Shown here piece by piece: positions 46,259 to 55,354 of a stretch of 64,000 nucleotides of DNA. The DNA is from Nitrospira sp. (GTDB lineage Bacteria > Nitrospirota > Nitrospiria > Nitrospirales > Nitrospiraceae): positions 1 to 64,000 of the forward strand of contig JACOEH010000008.1 in NCBI GenBank assembly GCA_024998685.1, in the 5' to 3' direction. The notes below the pieces were generated by a model. The model made no database searches. It saw nothing but the letters and a program-made list of their open reading frames with translations, and was not told the origin of the DNA. Position 1 is the stretch's first letter, and each line of letters begins with the position of its first letter. Both the position numbers and the translations under genes were made by a program.

Positions 46259-47503
46259 ATGAGTCTTTTGGATCGGAACCTGTTCAGATGCGTTGTCATG
46301 GTGATCGGATCAGCCGCGATAGCCGGGGTACTCGGCTGCAAGGATGATGCGGGCTCGACTCCTCCACCTCCTCCTCCGATCCCGCAAGTGGAAGTCGTGA
46401 CGGTGATGGCGCGGACCGTGCCGGATGAACCGGAATTCATCGGGGAGGCCGAAGCATCTCGGCCGATTGAAATTCGCTCACAGGTCACGGGAATTCTGAA
46501 AGCCGTGCTGTTTTTAGAAGGACGAGAGATCAAAAAGGGCGAGAAGCTTTACCAAATAGATCCTGTGCCGTTTGAAGGGGCGTACCAGAGCGCGAAGGCC
46601 AGGATCGCGGAGGCGGAAGCGCGCTTAGTCCAAGCCAAGCAAGATCTTGCCCGTGTCAAGCCGCTGCTCGTGGAGCAAGCCGTCAGCCAAAAGGATGTGG
46701 ATGATGCGATCGCCGAGGACTTGGCGGCGAAGGCTGCTCTGCAAAGGGCGAAGGCCGACTTGATCAAGGCCAAGTTCGACTTCGACAATACGGTCATCAC
46801 AGCTCCGATCAAGGGGCTCATCGAGCGGAGTCGGTATTACGAAGGCCGACTGGTCTCGGCCCAAACCGATTTGCTGACCGTCATTAATCGTATCGATCCG
46901 ATGTATGTGGTGGTCAACGTGCCGGAAAGTTTTCTGCTTAAGCGGCGGCAGGATGCCATCGCGGTGAGTCTTCAACATCCAGGCCTTTCGCAGCTGAAAG
47001 GCACCGTCATCTTCGCCGACGGCAGCACGTACAATCACGAAGGCTTCCTGGATTTCACCGACGTCGGCCTGCGGACCGAAACAGGAACTAGGCGAGTTCG
47101 ATTCGTCGTTGCCAATCCCGATGGAGTGCTTCTGCCCGGGCAATTTGTGAGGGTGCGCTTTAAAGGAACGATGAAAGACCATGCCCTGTTGGTACCGCAG
47201 CGGGCGGTCCATCAAGGACCCCAGGGCCAGATCGTATTTGTCGTGGGTGAAGAAGATAAGGTGGAGATTCGCCCTATCAAGGCGAGCCGCTGGCAAGACA
47301 AGGAATGGATTGTCGAGTCGGGTGTGCGGTCCGGCGAGCAGGTGATCGTGAGCGGCTTCCACATGGTGAAACCCGGAGCGCCCGTCAAACCGGTTCACGC
47401 TGCCGAGCCCACGGGCAACGGAAACCCGGATAACAGGACGTCCAACGGCGGGGCCGACCATGAGGCCGAAGTCAAGCCTGAACCTTCGAAGGATCCACAG
47501 TGA
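46259..47503 (+). CDS. RND efflux membrane fusion lipoprotein
   Basis: 414 residues from the ATG at 46259; a TTG at 46229 with GGAGGG is an alternative. Lipobox GVLGC near residue 25, a Pro run, then a barrel-sandwich/lipoyl domain (IRSQVTGILKAVLF, ITAPIKGLIERSRYYEG), an alpha hairpin and a beta-barrel. It matches the AcrA/MexA class linking inner pump and outer membrane channel. It overlaps the pump gene by 4 bases. Confidence 0.93.
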   Translation: MSLLDRNLFRCVVMVIGSAAIAGVLGCKDDAGSTPPPPPPIPQVEVVTVMARTVPDEPEFIGEAEASRPIEIRSQVTGILKAVLFLEGREIKKGEKLYQIDPVPFEGAYQSAKARIAEAEARLVQAKQDLARVKPLLVEQAVSQKDVDDAIAEDLAAKAALQRAKADLIKAKFDFDNTVITAPIKGLIERSRYYEGRLVSAQTDLLTVINRIDPMYVVVNVPESFLLKRRQDAIAVSLQHPGLSQLKGTVIFADGSTYNHEGFLDFTDVGLRTETGTRRVRFVVANPDGVLLPGQFVRVRFKGTMKDHALLVPQRAVHQGPQGQIVFVVGEEDKVEIRPIKASRWQDKEWIVESGVRSGEQVIVSGFHMVKPGAPVKPVHAAEPTGNGNPDNRTSNGGADHEAEVKPEPSKDPQ

Positions 47504-50500
47504 GTTCCCGATTTTTCATCGAGCGGCCGATCTTCGCCTCGGTTCTGTCGATCATTATCGTCGTCATCGGACTCGTGGCGCTCGCCAAGCTTCCAATTGC
47601 CCAATTTCCGGATATCAGCCCGCCCGTCGTCCAGATCGAGGCCGACTATCCTGGAGCCAGCGCGGAAGTCGCGGCTGATTCGGTGGCTCGGACGATCGAA
47701 GTGCAGCTGCCGGGCATCGACAATCTCCTCTACTACGACTCGACCAGCACGAACGACGGCCATGTCAGCATCAGACTCACGTTCGAAATCGGCACCAACG
47801 TGGATATCGCCCAGGTGCAGACGCAGAACCGGGTGAAGCTTGCCGAGCCGCAGATTCCGCCTGAAGTGGTCCGGCAGGGAATCAGTGTCTTGAAATTTTC
47901 TCCCGACCTCTTGGCGGTCGTCGCACTGAGTTCGAGCGACCCCACTCACGACACGGTGTTTATCTCGAATTATGCCCTGCTGCGCGTCATCGACAATCTC
48001 AAACGTATTCCGGGTGTCGGACAGGCCTTGGTCTTCGGGCAGCAAAATTACTCGATGCGCCTCATTTTGAACCCGGTGCGCATGGCGCAATTGGGGCTGA
48101 CACCGAGCGACATCGCCAATGTGGTTCGCGAACAGAACCGCGATTTTCCGGCCGGGCAAGTAGGCCGCGAACCTGCCCCCAAGGGAACGGAACTGACGAT
48201 TCCGATTATGACTCAGGGTCGGTTGACCGAAGTCAGTGACTTCGAAAATCTCATCGTTCGAGCCATGTCGGATGGGTCGATGATCCGTCTGAAAGATGTC
48301 GCGCGAGTCGAGTTGGGAGCCCTGTCGTATGTCATGCAAGGGCGGTGGAATGGAAAGCCGAACGTGTTCCTGATCACCTTCCTGGCTCCCGGCGCCAACG
48401 CGCTTGACACGGTCAAACACATTCGCGCTGAACTGGAGGAACTGGCCGAGTCGTTTCCGCCGGGGCTGAAGTACGACATTCCTTACGATACGACTAAGTT
48501 CATTGAGGTGTCGATCAAAGAAGTGCTCAAAACGCTGGCCGAGGCGATGACCCTCGTCATCCTCGTCGTCTACCTGTTCCTGCAGAGTTGGCGAGCCACT
48601 CTGATTCCCGCCACAGCGGTTCCGGTTTCCTTGATCGGCACGTTCGCCGGGATGCAGGCATTGGGATTCTCGATCAATACCCTGACCCTCTTCGGCATGG
48701 TGTTGGCCATCGGCATCGTGGTGGACGATGCCATCGTGGTCGTCGAGAACGTCGAGCGACATATCCGCGAAAACAGGCTATCGCCCCAGGAAGCCGCGAA
48801 GAAAGCCATGGCGGAGGTCACCCGGCCGGTCATCGCGATCGTCCTGGTTCTCTGTGCCGTGTTCGTGCCGGTCGCGTTCCTCGGCGGGATCATCGGCGAA
48901 CTTTATAAACAGTTTGCCATCACGATCGCCATGGCAGTGACGATTTCAGGAGTTGTGGCTCTGACGCTCAGCCCCGCTCTGTCGGCCTTGGTGTTGAAGC
49001 AGGGCGGGGAACATCACGAGACGGGATTTTTCGCGCTGTTCAACAGGTTTTTTGATTGGACACGGGAGCGCTATTCCAGAGCCGTGGATGGCGTGATCAA
49101 GTGGCGGGCCGTATCCTTCTCGGTGTTTGCAGTGATTGTATTCGCGGCATTCGGGTTCTTTCGCGTGATTCCTCCTGCCTTTTTGCCGGAAGAGGACCAA
49201 GGATATTTCATCACGGTCGTGCAGTTGCCCGACGGCGCGTCTAAGCAACGGACCGATGAGGTTCTCACGAAGATCGAACGGTATTTCAGCTCGGTCCAAG
49301 CCGTTCATTCGACCGACGCGATGTCCGGCATGAACTTTGTTTTTAATACGCGGGGCCCCAATTCCGCCACCATGTTCCTTCCATTGCACCACTGGGATGA
49401 GCGCAAGCCAAGTGAACATGTACAGGCCTTGGTCGGCGCAGCCTATGGAGAGTTCTCGAAAATACCGGAGGCGCTCATTCTTGCTTTCAATGCGCCGCCG
49501 ATTCGCGGGATCGGCGCGACGGGTGGGTTCTCCTTGCAAGTCCAAGATCCGAGCGGAGGAGACTTCCGAAAGTTGGCCGCCGCTACCCAGGAATTCGTTG
49601 CAAAAGCCAAGGAAAATCCCGCCATCGCAGGGATCGGGTCCAATTTCCGCGTCACGGCGCCCAGGTTGTTCGCCCATGTCAACCGAGAGCGGGCGAAGGC
49701 GCTGGGGGTGCCGATTTCCGAGATCTTCGATACGATGCAGGCGTACTTCGGCAATTTCTATATCAACGACTTTCTCAAGTTCGGCCGGGTCTATCGTGTT
49801 CAGACTGAGGCCGAGGCCGAGTTCCGGTCGGACCCTTCCGACATCGGGAAAGTGTACGTGCGGTCGTTGAATCCTTCCGCTACTGCATTCGGTGGAAGAG
49901 CCGGTGCGCCAGGTTTGGGAGGTACCGGCCCGGGGGGCATGATGATCCCCCTCGATACGGTGGTCGATACCGAATTCACGAGCGGGCCTGATCCGGTGAC
50001 GCATTTCAACGGGTTCAACACCGCCTGGGTGTTGGGGGCTGCGGCTCCCGGTTACAGCTCGGGTCAGGCTCTCGAGGCGCTTGAACGAACGGCGCAAGAG
50101 GTATTGAATCCAAAAGGCTACACTCTGGAGTGGAGCGGCATTTCGTACCAGGAAGCGAAAGTCGGCGGGCAGTCCGGGCTGGCGTTTGGGTTCGGCTTGT
50201 TGATGGTCTTTCTGGTGCTCGCCGCGCAGTTCGAAAGTTGGGCCGTGCCGTTCGCCGTCATTCTTGCGGTGCCGTTCGGAGTTTTCGGCGCCATGTCCAC
50301 CGTGTGGTTGCGAGGGATGACGAACGATGTGTATTTCCAAATCGGCTTGGTCACACTGATCGGACTGGCGGCCAAGAACGCCATCCTGATCGTCGAATTC
50401 GCCAATCATCGCCGAACCGACGGCATGCCGCTCCTACAGGCGGCAAAGGAAGCCGCGCGGTTGCGGTTTCGGGCGATCATCATGACCTCGATGGCGTTCG

Positions 50501-50754
50501 TCGGTGGTGTATTGCCCTTGGCGATCGCCACCGGAGCGGGCGCGGCCAGCCGTCAATCCATCGGCACCGGTGTCTTGGGTGGAATGCTGGCGGCCACCTT
50601 CCTTGCCATCTTTTTTGTCCCATTGTTCTTCGTGACGGTGCGGAAGATCGGCGAGCGATGGGCTCCCGTGAAGAAACGAGCCGAGTTGCCTGAGGCGCCG
50701 CCTGAACGGGTTCGTCAAGAATACGCCGGGACTTTAGCGGACGGAGAGCATTGA
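47500..50754 (+). CDS. RND multidrug efflux pump (HAE1/AcrB class)
   Basis: 1084 residues from a GTG overlapping the previous stop. Starts SSRFFIERPIFASVLSI. Twelve membrane segments and two large periplasmic loops. The proton-relay aspartates are D409-D410 in GIVVDDAIVVVENV, as in AcrB D407-D408. The length and HAE1-type motifs favour hydrophobic and amphiphilic compounds rather than metal ions. Confidence 0.95.
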   Translation: MSSRFFIERPIFASVLSIIIVVIGLVALAKLPIAQFPDISPPVVQIEADYPGASAEVAADSVARTIEVQLPGIDNLLYYDSTSTNDGHVSIRLTFEIGTNVDIAQVQTQNRVKLAEPQIPPEVVRQGISVLKFSPDLLAVVALSSSDPTHDTVFISNYALLRVIDNLKRIPGVGQALVFGQQNYSMRLILNPVRMAQLGLTPSDIANVVREQNRDFPAGQVGREPAPKGTELTIPIMTQGRLTEVSDFENLIVRAMSDGSMIRLKDVARVELGALSYVMQGRWNGKPNVFLITFLAPGANALDTVKHIRAELEELAESFPPGLKYDIPYDTTKFIEVSIKEVLKTLAEAMTLVILVVYLFLQSWRATLIPATAVPVSLIGTFAGMQALGFSINTLTLFGMVLAIGIVVDDAIVVVENVERHIRENRLSPQEAAKKAMAEVTRPVIAIVLVLCAVFVPVAFLGGIIGELYKQFAITIAMAVTISGVVALTLSPALSALVLKQGGEHHETGFFALFNRFFDWTRERYSRAVDGVIKWRAVSFSVFAVIVFAAFGFFRVIPPAFLPEEDQGYFITVVQLPDGASKQRTDEVLTKIERYFSSVQAVHSTDAMSGMNFVFNTRGPNSATMFLPLHHWDERKPSEHVQALVGAAYGEFSKIPEALILAFNAPPIRGIGATGGFSLQVQDPSGGDFRKLAAATQEFVAKAKENPAIAGIGSNFRVTAPRLFAHVNRERAKALGVPISEIFDTMQAYFGNFYINDFLKFGRVYRVQTEAEAEFRSDPSDIGKVYVRSLNPSATAFGGRAGAPGLGGTGPGGMMIPLDTVVDTEFTSGPDPVTHFNGFNTAWVLGAAAPGYSSGQALEALERTAQEVLNPKGYTLEWSGISYQEAKVGGQSGLAFGFGLLMVFLVLAAQFESWAVPFAVILAVPFGVFGAMSTVWLRGMTNDVYFQIGLVTLIGLAAKNAILIVEFANHRRTDGMPLLQAAKEAARLRFRAIIMTSMAFVGGVLPLAIATGAGAASRQSIGTGVLGGMLAATFLAIFFVPLFFVTVRKIGERWAPVKKRAELPEAPPERVRQEYAGTLADGEH

Positions 50755-52226
50755 TGCGGCCCTTCTCGACCTGTCGTTGCCTGTCTATGCTGGCATTCGG
50801 CGCTGTCTTGACCGCTTGCGCCATCGGCCCGGATTACCAGCGGCCGCAGACCGATGTGGATGATCGATTTCGGATGGCGGAGGGCCGGTCGGATCTGCCC
50901 TCATTGGCGAATTTGCCATGGTGGGAGCTTTTGCGTGATGAGCGACTGCAGCAGCTCATCCGAACGGCGCTGGAGCACAATTGGGATCTCCAGCGCGCCG
51001 TCGCGACCATCGATGAATTTCGGGCGAGGGCCTTGGTCGCCCGAACCGACTTTTTGCCTCAAATCGCGACTACAGTGAACGCGCCGGCCGTCCGCCACAC
51101 CGCGTTCTTGGTTCCAGGCTTTCCCAATTTGTTCGACTATTACTTCCTAGGCAACTTGTCGTGGGAGCTGGATCTGTGGGGCCGCATTAGACGATCGACC
51201 GAGGCGGCTCGCGCCGACATGTTGTCCAAGGAGGAGAACCGGCGCGGCGTGACGATTCAGTTGGTCAGCGCAGTTGCTGAAGCCTACTTCAATCTTCTCC
51301 AGTTTGATCTCCAGCTCGACATCGCGGAGCGAACCTTGCGATCATGGGAAGAGTCGGTGCGGATCGCGCAGGCGCGCCTGCGCCAAGGGATGACCTCGAA
51401 ACTGGACGCGGATCAGTTTGAAGCGGAACGAGCCAATGCGGCTGCCCGCATGGCGGAACTTCAACGGCAGATGGTTCAAACCGAAAACCAGTTGAGCGTC
51501 TTGCTCGGCCGGCGGCCGTTTGCCGTCGCTCGTGGCCGTTCATTGGATGAGCAGATCCTGGCTCCGGCCGTTCCACCGGGTTTGCCGTCGGAGCTGTTGC
51601 AACGCCGACCCGATGTATTGGTTGCTGAACGACAGTTAGCTGCCGTCACCGCCCGTATCGGGGCCGCCAAGGCCGCGCGATTCCCCAAAATCACGTTGAC
51701 CGGGGTGGCGGGCATGGCTAATCCTGCATTGCAATCGATCTTCACAAGTCCGGGCCACTTCGGTGTGTTCGGCGCCGCTTTGGCCGCTCCTATCTTTAAT
51801 GCTCAAATACTGGGTTTCGAGCAAGAAACGGTGGAAGCTCAAAGCAAAGAAGCCTTTGCTCAATACCACCAAACGGTGCTGACGGCCTTTCGTGAAGTCG
51901 AAGATTCGTTGATCGCTGTGCAGACGACTCGCTCCCAGAGCGAATCCCAACAGCAACAGGTCGCGGCGTTGCAGTCGGCGCTGAAACTGGCGGAGCTTCG
52001 GTACAACGGAGGGTTGTCCAACTATCTGGATGTCCTCGTTGCCCGAAGAAACCTGTTCGAGGCGGAGCTCGCTTTGACCAGTACACGCCGGTTCCATCTG
52101 GCGTCGATCGTGCAACTGTACAGAGCACTCGGCGGCGGATGGTCTCCTGACGGCCAACCGGTCGAGGATTCAAGCAAGGACCGGGACCATGGAGAAGCCC
52201 GCGCACGCTCAATTTCCAATCCATGA
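50754..52226 (+). CDS. RND outer membrane lipoprotein (NodT/OprM type)
   Basis: 490 residues from the ATG at 50754, which shares one base with the preceding stop codon. Lipobox LTAC at about residue 21, then CAIGPDYQRP, the typical start of the family. Two OEP repeats build the TolC-like barrel and tunnel. It completes a fusion protein-pump-channel operon. Confidence 0.94.
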   Translation: MRPFSTCRCLSMLAFGAVLTACAIGPDYQRPQTDVDDRFRMAEGRSDLPSLANLPWWELLRDERLQQLIRTALEHNWDLQRAVATIDEFRARALVARTDFLPQIATTVNAPAVRHTAFLVPGFPNLFDYYFLGNLSWELDLWGRIRRSTEAARADMLSKEENRRGVTIQLVSAVAEAYFNLLQFDLQLDIAERTLRSWEESVRIAQARLRQGMTSKLDADQFEAERANAAARMAELQRQMVQTENQLSVLLGRRPFAVARGRSLDEQILAPAVPPGLPSELLQRRPDVLVAERQLAAVTARIGAAKAARFPKITLTGVAGMANPALQSIFTSPGHFGVFGAALAAPIFNAQILGFEQETVEAQSKEAFAQYHQTVLTAFREVEDSLIAVQTTRSQSESQQQQVAALQSALKLAELRYNGGLSNYLDVLVARRNLFEAELALTSTRRFHLASIVQLYRALGGGWSPDGQPVEDSSKDRDHGEARARSISNP

Positions 52227-52409
52227 GTTGATCGCCCGTCGCTGGAGTCCGCGTGCTTTTGATGAGCGACCTATAGGGATAGGGGCCAGAGCGGCTGCGA
52301 GAACGTGAATTACGGCCCCGGAGTCGCCGGCCGATCGGAGAATCGACATTTGTAGGGCAATGGGGACATCCCATCGCATAACAGGAGGATGATAGAAGGA
52401 GCCGAGCGG

Positions 52410-53141
52410 ATGAAATCATTGAGCGGAAAAGTGGCGATTGTGACCGGAGCCTCCGACGGAATCGGTCGAGCGATTGCAGAACGCCTGGCGGACAACGGCG
52501 CCATCGTCGTCGTGAACTATTCGAAGAGTGCGGAAAAAGCTCAACAGGTCGTTGCGGTGATCCAAGCCAAAGGCGGCAAGGCGTTGGCGGTCCATGCCGA
52601 CATGGGTCAGGTGGCAGACGCGCGCCGACTGGTGGTCGATACGGTCAAACAATTCAACCGCCTGGATATTCTCGTAAACAACGCCGGGAAATTCATGCCG
52701 AAGCCGCTTGACGAGACGACCGAAGAAGACTTTAACAGCGTGATCGCCCTGAATGCCAAGGGACCGTACTTCGCCATGCAGGAAGCGGCAAGAGTGCTGA
52801 AAGACGGAGGACGGATCGTGAATATCTCAACCGGCGGGACCCATCTCCACTTTCCCGGGGCCGCAGCCTACTTGGGGAGCAAGGCAGCGCTGGAGCAATA
52901 CACCAAGGGATTGGCTCAAGAGCTGGCTCCGAAGGGGATCACGGTGAATACCGTCTCGCCGGGTTTTACCGAAACCGGAATGATGACGGAGGAATATCGG
53001 CAGATCGGCATTCAACTGTCGCCGATGAAACGGCTCGGTGTGCCGAAAGATATCGCGGATGTTGTGGCGTTCATCGTGAGTGAGGAGGCTCGATGGATCA
53101 CAGGACAGACGATACAAGCCGGCGGCGGCATCGTCATGTAG
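52410..53141 (+). CDS. short-chain dehydrogenase/reductase
   Basis: 243 residues from the ATG at 52410 (AGAAGGAG upstream). Classical SDR motifs: TGASDGIG near residue 12, NNAG near 90, and the catalytic Y-x3-K in AYLGSKAALEQY. Resembles FabG-like 3-oxoacyl or glucose dehydrogenase-type enzymes. The substrate is unknown. The stop codon touches the palindromic element. Confidence 0.9.
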   Translation: MKSLSGKVAIVTGASDGIGRAIAERLADNGAIVVVNYSKSAEKAQQVVAVIQAKGGKALAVHADMGQVADARRLVVDTVKQFNRLDILVNNAGKFMPKPLDETTEEDFNSVIALNAKGPYFAMQEAARVLKDGGRIVNISTGGTHLHFPGAAAYLGSKAALEQYTKGLAQELAPKGITVNTVSPGFTETGMMTEEYRQIGIQLSPMKRLGVPKDIADVVAFIVSEEARWITGQTIQAGGGIVM

Positions 53142-53264
53142 CAGGATGCTGAAAACGTCCGCCAGCTTCGTTCTCGCATCGCTCAGAGGCTCAACGTACC
53201 GAAGCGTACGCCTCGCCCCTTCGCTCGCTGCGGCCTTGCCGGACGGCCTTTTTGAGCATCCTGC
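53141..53264. repeat. 124-bp palindromic element (MITE or REP-like)
   Basis: The ends GCAGGATGCT (53141-53150) and AGCATCCTGC (53255-53264) are exact reverse complements, and inner parts GTCCG and CGGAC also pair. It contains CGCCAGCTTCGTTCTCGC and GAAGCGTACGCCTCGCC stretches that look like conserved repeat cores. I recall near-identical elements between genes of other Nitrospira genomes, but cannot verify it here. Confidence 0.75.
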
Positions 53265-53283
53265 GGGCTCTTGTGAAACCGGG

Positions 53284-53943
53284 ATGAGTGATCGGATCTC
53301 GCCCGGAGTGATGCATTGCGGGAGCTCCGACTCAACCGACCATCTTTCCAAGGTGGATCCTGTCATGCGTCGGTTGATCGAGGAGATCGGTCCGTTCTCG
53401 CTGAAACCGAGGATCCGCCGATCGCCGTTCGAGTCGCTGGCGCGCGCGATCGCCTTTCAACAGCTCCATGACAAAGCCGCCGAGAGCATCCTCAGGCGAT
53501 TTATCGCGCTCTTTCCCGGCCGGAGATTTCCTCGTCCGGATGAGCTGCTTGCCATGCACATGCGATCCATCAGGAAAGCCGGTTTCTCGCGACCGAAGAT
53601 TTTGGCGCTTCGTGATCTGGCTACAAAGACTCTCGATGGGACTGTGCCGACCAACCGTATGATCAGGCAATTGGCTGATGAAGCGATTATCCGACGGCTG
53701 ATCGAAGTCCGAGGTATCGGGCAATGGACGGTCGAGATGTTGCTGATCTTTCAGTTGGGGCGGCCTGATGTGCTGCCGATCGATGATTTCGGCCTGCGCA
53801 ACGGCTTCCGCATTGTCTATCGGCGGCCCACGATGCCCACGCCGAAACAGCTGTTACAATATGGCGAGCGGTGGAGACCCTACCGGACTGCCGCCGCCTG
53901 GTACCTCTGGAGAGCCACGGATCGTGCAAAGGCGGGATCGTGA
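53284..53943 (+). CDS. DNA-3-methyladenine glycosylase II (AlkA type)
   Basis: 219 residues from the ATG at 53284, after the palindromic element. The HhH-GPD fold shows SPFESLARAIAFQQL, the hairpin LIEVRGIGQWTVEMLLIF and the catalytic Asp region LPIDDFGLRNGF. These enzymes remove alkylated bases, creating abasic sites for repair. It lacks the N-terminal half of E. coli AlkA, like many bacterial members. No clear ribosome binding site. Confidence 0.88.
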   Translation: MSDRISPGVMHCGSSDSTDHLSKVDPVMRRLIEEIGPFSLKPRIRRSPFESLARAIAFQQLHDKAAESILRRFIALFPGRRFPRPDELLAMHMRSIRKAGFSRPKILALRDLATKTLDGTVPTNRMIRQLADEAIIRRLIEVRGIGQWTVEMLLIFQLGRPDVLPIDDFGLRNGFRIVYRRPTMPTPKQLLQYGERWRPYRTAAAWYLWRATDRAKAGS

Positions 53944-53995
53944 TGTAGTGGAGCAGGAGTTCAAAACGCATCTCTCATCGAAGAGTTAACGATTG

Positions 53996-54070
53996 GGCTA
54001 ACCTGCGCCGCAGATACGGCAAAGGAAGGGCGCAGATCTTTCCAGCGTCCGGTTGAGCGAATGGTTAGCC
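53996..54070 (-). other. attC-like site A
   Basis: On the minus strand it begins GGCTAACCATTCGCTCAACC, which follows the R''/L'' consensus of integron attC sites, and ends CGGCGCAGGTTAGCC. The outer 8-base arms GGCTAACC and GGTTAGCC are perfect complements. The toxin stop codon overlaps its edge, as in true gene cassettes. Confidence 0.7.
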
Positions 54071-54325
54071 AAAGAATTTGTCATACTCGGCATGCGGTCC
54101 GATCCAGAACCACTGCACTCCTTCCGGCACTGGAACGCCAAGGGCGCGGTAATGAACACCGACCCGGACGCTGCGGAAACGTCCGCCATGTACGGATTTG
54201 AATCGTAGGGACGGATGTGTTGGATTCTGTTTGAGAAGAGCGTAATTGCGTCTAGCGAGGCCCTGAATGTCGGTTGGCAGAGCATTGAAGCAGCGCCAAA
54301 ATTGACTTGACGTGAAATGCCTCAA
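54065..54325 (-). CDS. RelE/ParE-type toxin
   Basis: 86 residues. Basic protein with SLRFKSVHGGRFRSVRVGVHYRALG and a final WIGPHAEYDKFF, typical of RelE/ParE-fold toxins. RelE-like members cut mRNA on the ribosome; the group cannot be fixed from sequence alone. The start overlaps the antitoxin stop by 4 bases. It lies inside a cassette-like unit ending in attC site A. Confidence 0.88.
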   Translation of the reverse strand: MRHFTSSQFWRCFNALPTDIQGLARRNYALLKQNPTHPSLRFKSVHGGRFRSVRVGVHYRALGVPVPEGVQWFWIGPHAEYDKFFG

Positions 54326-54522
54326 ATCTCGCGTGCCTTACCGTTGCGATACTCATTGAGAGCCTCTTCAGCTAATGCATTGAATTTTCCGGCAGCAGCA
54401 TCGGTCTCGATCTGTGCATCCCAAGCAGCGGCATCGAATTCCAAGAACCAGCGTCGCAACTTCGCAAGTTCGTCCGGGGGAAGCTGCTCAATGGCACGCT
54501 CTATGGTCTCGACACTCGTCAT
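54322..54522 (-). CDS. antitoxin of the RelE/ParE-type pair
   Basis: 66 residues from the ATG at 54522 (GGAGGAG upstream); an in-frame ATG at 54555 is weaker. SVETIERAIEQLPPDELAKL and an acidic C-terminal half with FNALAEEALNEYRNGK are typical of small helical antitoxins that precede RelE toxins. It would neutralise the toxin and repress the pair. Confidence 0.85.
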   Translation of the reverse strand: MTSVETIERAIEQLPPDELAKLRRWFLEFDAAAWDAQIETDAAAGKFNALAEEALNEYRNGKAREI

Positions 54523-54570
54523 GAACTCCTCCTCAATTGACAAGGAAGATACCATATTTCTTTATTTCAT

Positions 54571-54672
54571 GGCTAACGCCTAAGCTCACCTGGTGCGATG
54601 CCAAGTGAGCGCAGCAAATGAGGGAATCCCACCGTCGCACGAGGGCGTCCGAGTGGAGCCCATGGTTGGGCC
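54571..54672 (-). other. attC-like site B
   Basis: The minus strand reads GGCCCAACCATGGGCTCCAC at the left end and GGTGAGCTTAGGCGTTAGCC at the right end. Both ends match the RYYYAAC and GTTRRRY core sites of attC closely, with L-box like GTGAGCTTAGGC. Length 102 bases, within the attC range. It lies 6 bases after the stop of the CcbP-like gene. Confidence 0.8.
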
Positions 54673-54677
54673 TGAAC

Positions 54678-55007
54678 TCAGCCAAACTGGTAGCCCATGG
54701 CGACCCAGTAGTGCCAGTCATCAATCGCCTCTCGTGTCTTTGCATCTGTGTTCTTGATTGGTTTCAACTGAGCCAACGGTACGGCGAGGTCATCCTTGAC
54801 CCAGTGGATAGTCACGAACATTTCTTTTCCGCATTCTTTCTCCGAAGGCATGCTCGTGACTTCAACTTGATCCTCGACTTTGAGCGGCGAGATTGGACGT
54901 TTTTTGACGCAGGTGGCCTTGAAGGGAAACCGGAGTTGATTCTCCAAATAGTAGTACCAACCCATGACCTGTTCCTCTGCGCCGTAGGCATCAACGATGA
55001 TTTTCAT
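54678..55007 (-). CDS. CcbP-like calcium-binding protein family member
   Basis: 109 residues. IVDAYGAEEQVMGWYYYLEN, LRFPFKATC, ISPLKVEDQVEV and LAVPLAQL...DDWHYW match the family of the cyanobacterial Ca2+-binding protein CcbP. The role in this organism is unknown. The gene is framed by attC-like sites B and C, so it is best seen as a mobile gene cassette. Confidence 0.85.
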   Translation of the reverse strand: MKIIVDAYGAEEQVMGWYYYLENQLRFPFKATCVKKRPISPLKVEDQVEVTSMPSEKECGKEMFVTIHWVKDDLAVPLAQLKPIKNTDAKTREAIDDWHYWVAMGYQFG

Positions 55008-55069
55008 CGCGATGCGATCCTCGCGTTGCTCATTGCGCCGAGGCTACTTTGCTCGCATGGCGCTTCCAG

Positions 55070-55161
55070 GCCTAATGACCCTAGCTCAACGACCCGGTCC
55101 GCGGGACACGTGGATTACAACAGTGACGCGATGGCCGGTTCGCTGCAGCACATGGTTAGGC
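55070..55161 (-). other. attC-like site C
   Basis: The minus strand reads GCCTAACCATGTGCTGCAGC at one end and CGTTGAGCTAGGGTCATTAGGC at the other. The left core is a good attC match; the right core has CATTAGGC in place of GTTAGGC, so it is degenerate. It bounds the CcbP-like cassette. Confidence 0.65.
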
Positions 55162-55354
55162 CACTCAGCTTTCATCTCACTGGTCTTTTCGTGCCCGTCC
55201 GTAGACCGGCAGCGTGTGCTTATCGAACATGATGATGTAACCGCTACGCTAGCAAAAAGATTTCGATCTCGTCAATTACATAGACAGATAATTTGACATA
55301 TCTCTTTAATATCATTCATGATTCGAAGCGACTAACATGCGATTTTAGTAGACC
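55162..55354. other. cassette-cluster flank, no integrase
   Basis: A 17-codon frame on the minus strand (MFDKHTLPVYGRARKDQ) may be the tail of a lost cassette gene. No integrase gene or clear attI site is visible. Confidence 0.35.

Noticed and set aside
47395-50409. Two long minus-strand frames (455 and 487 codons)
   Set aside because: They mirror the RND pump gene, which has full family motifs on the plus strand.
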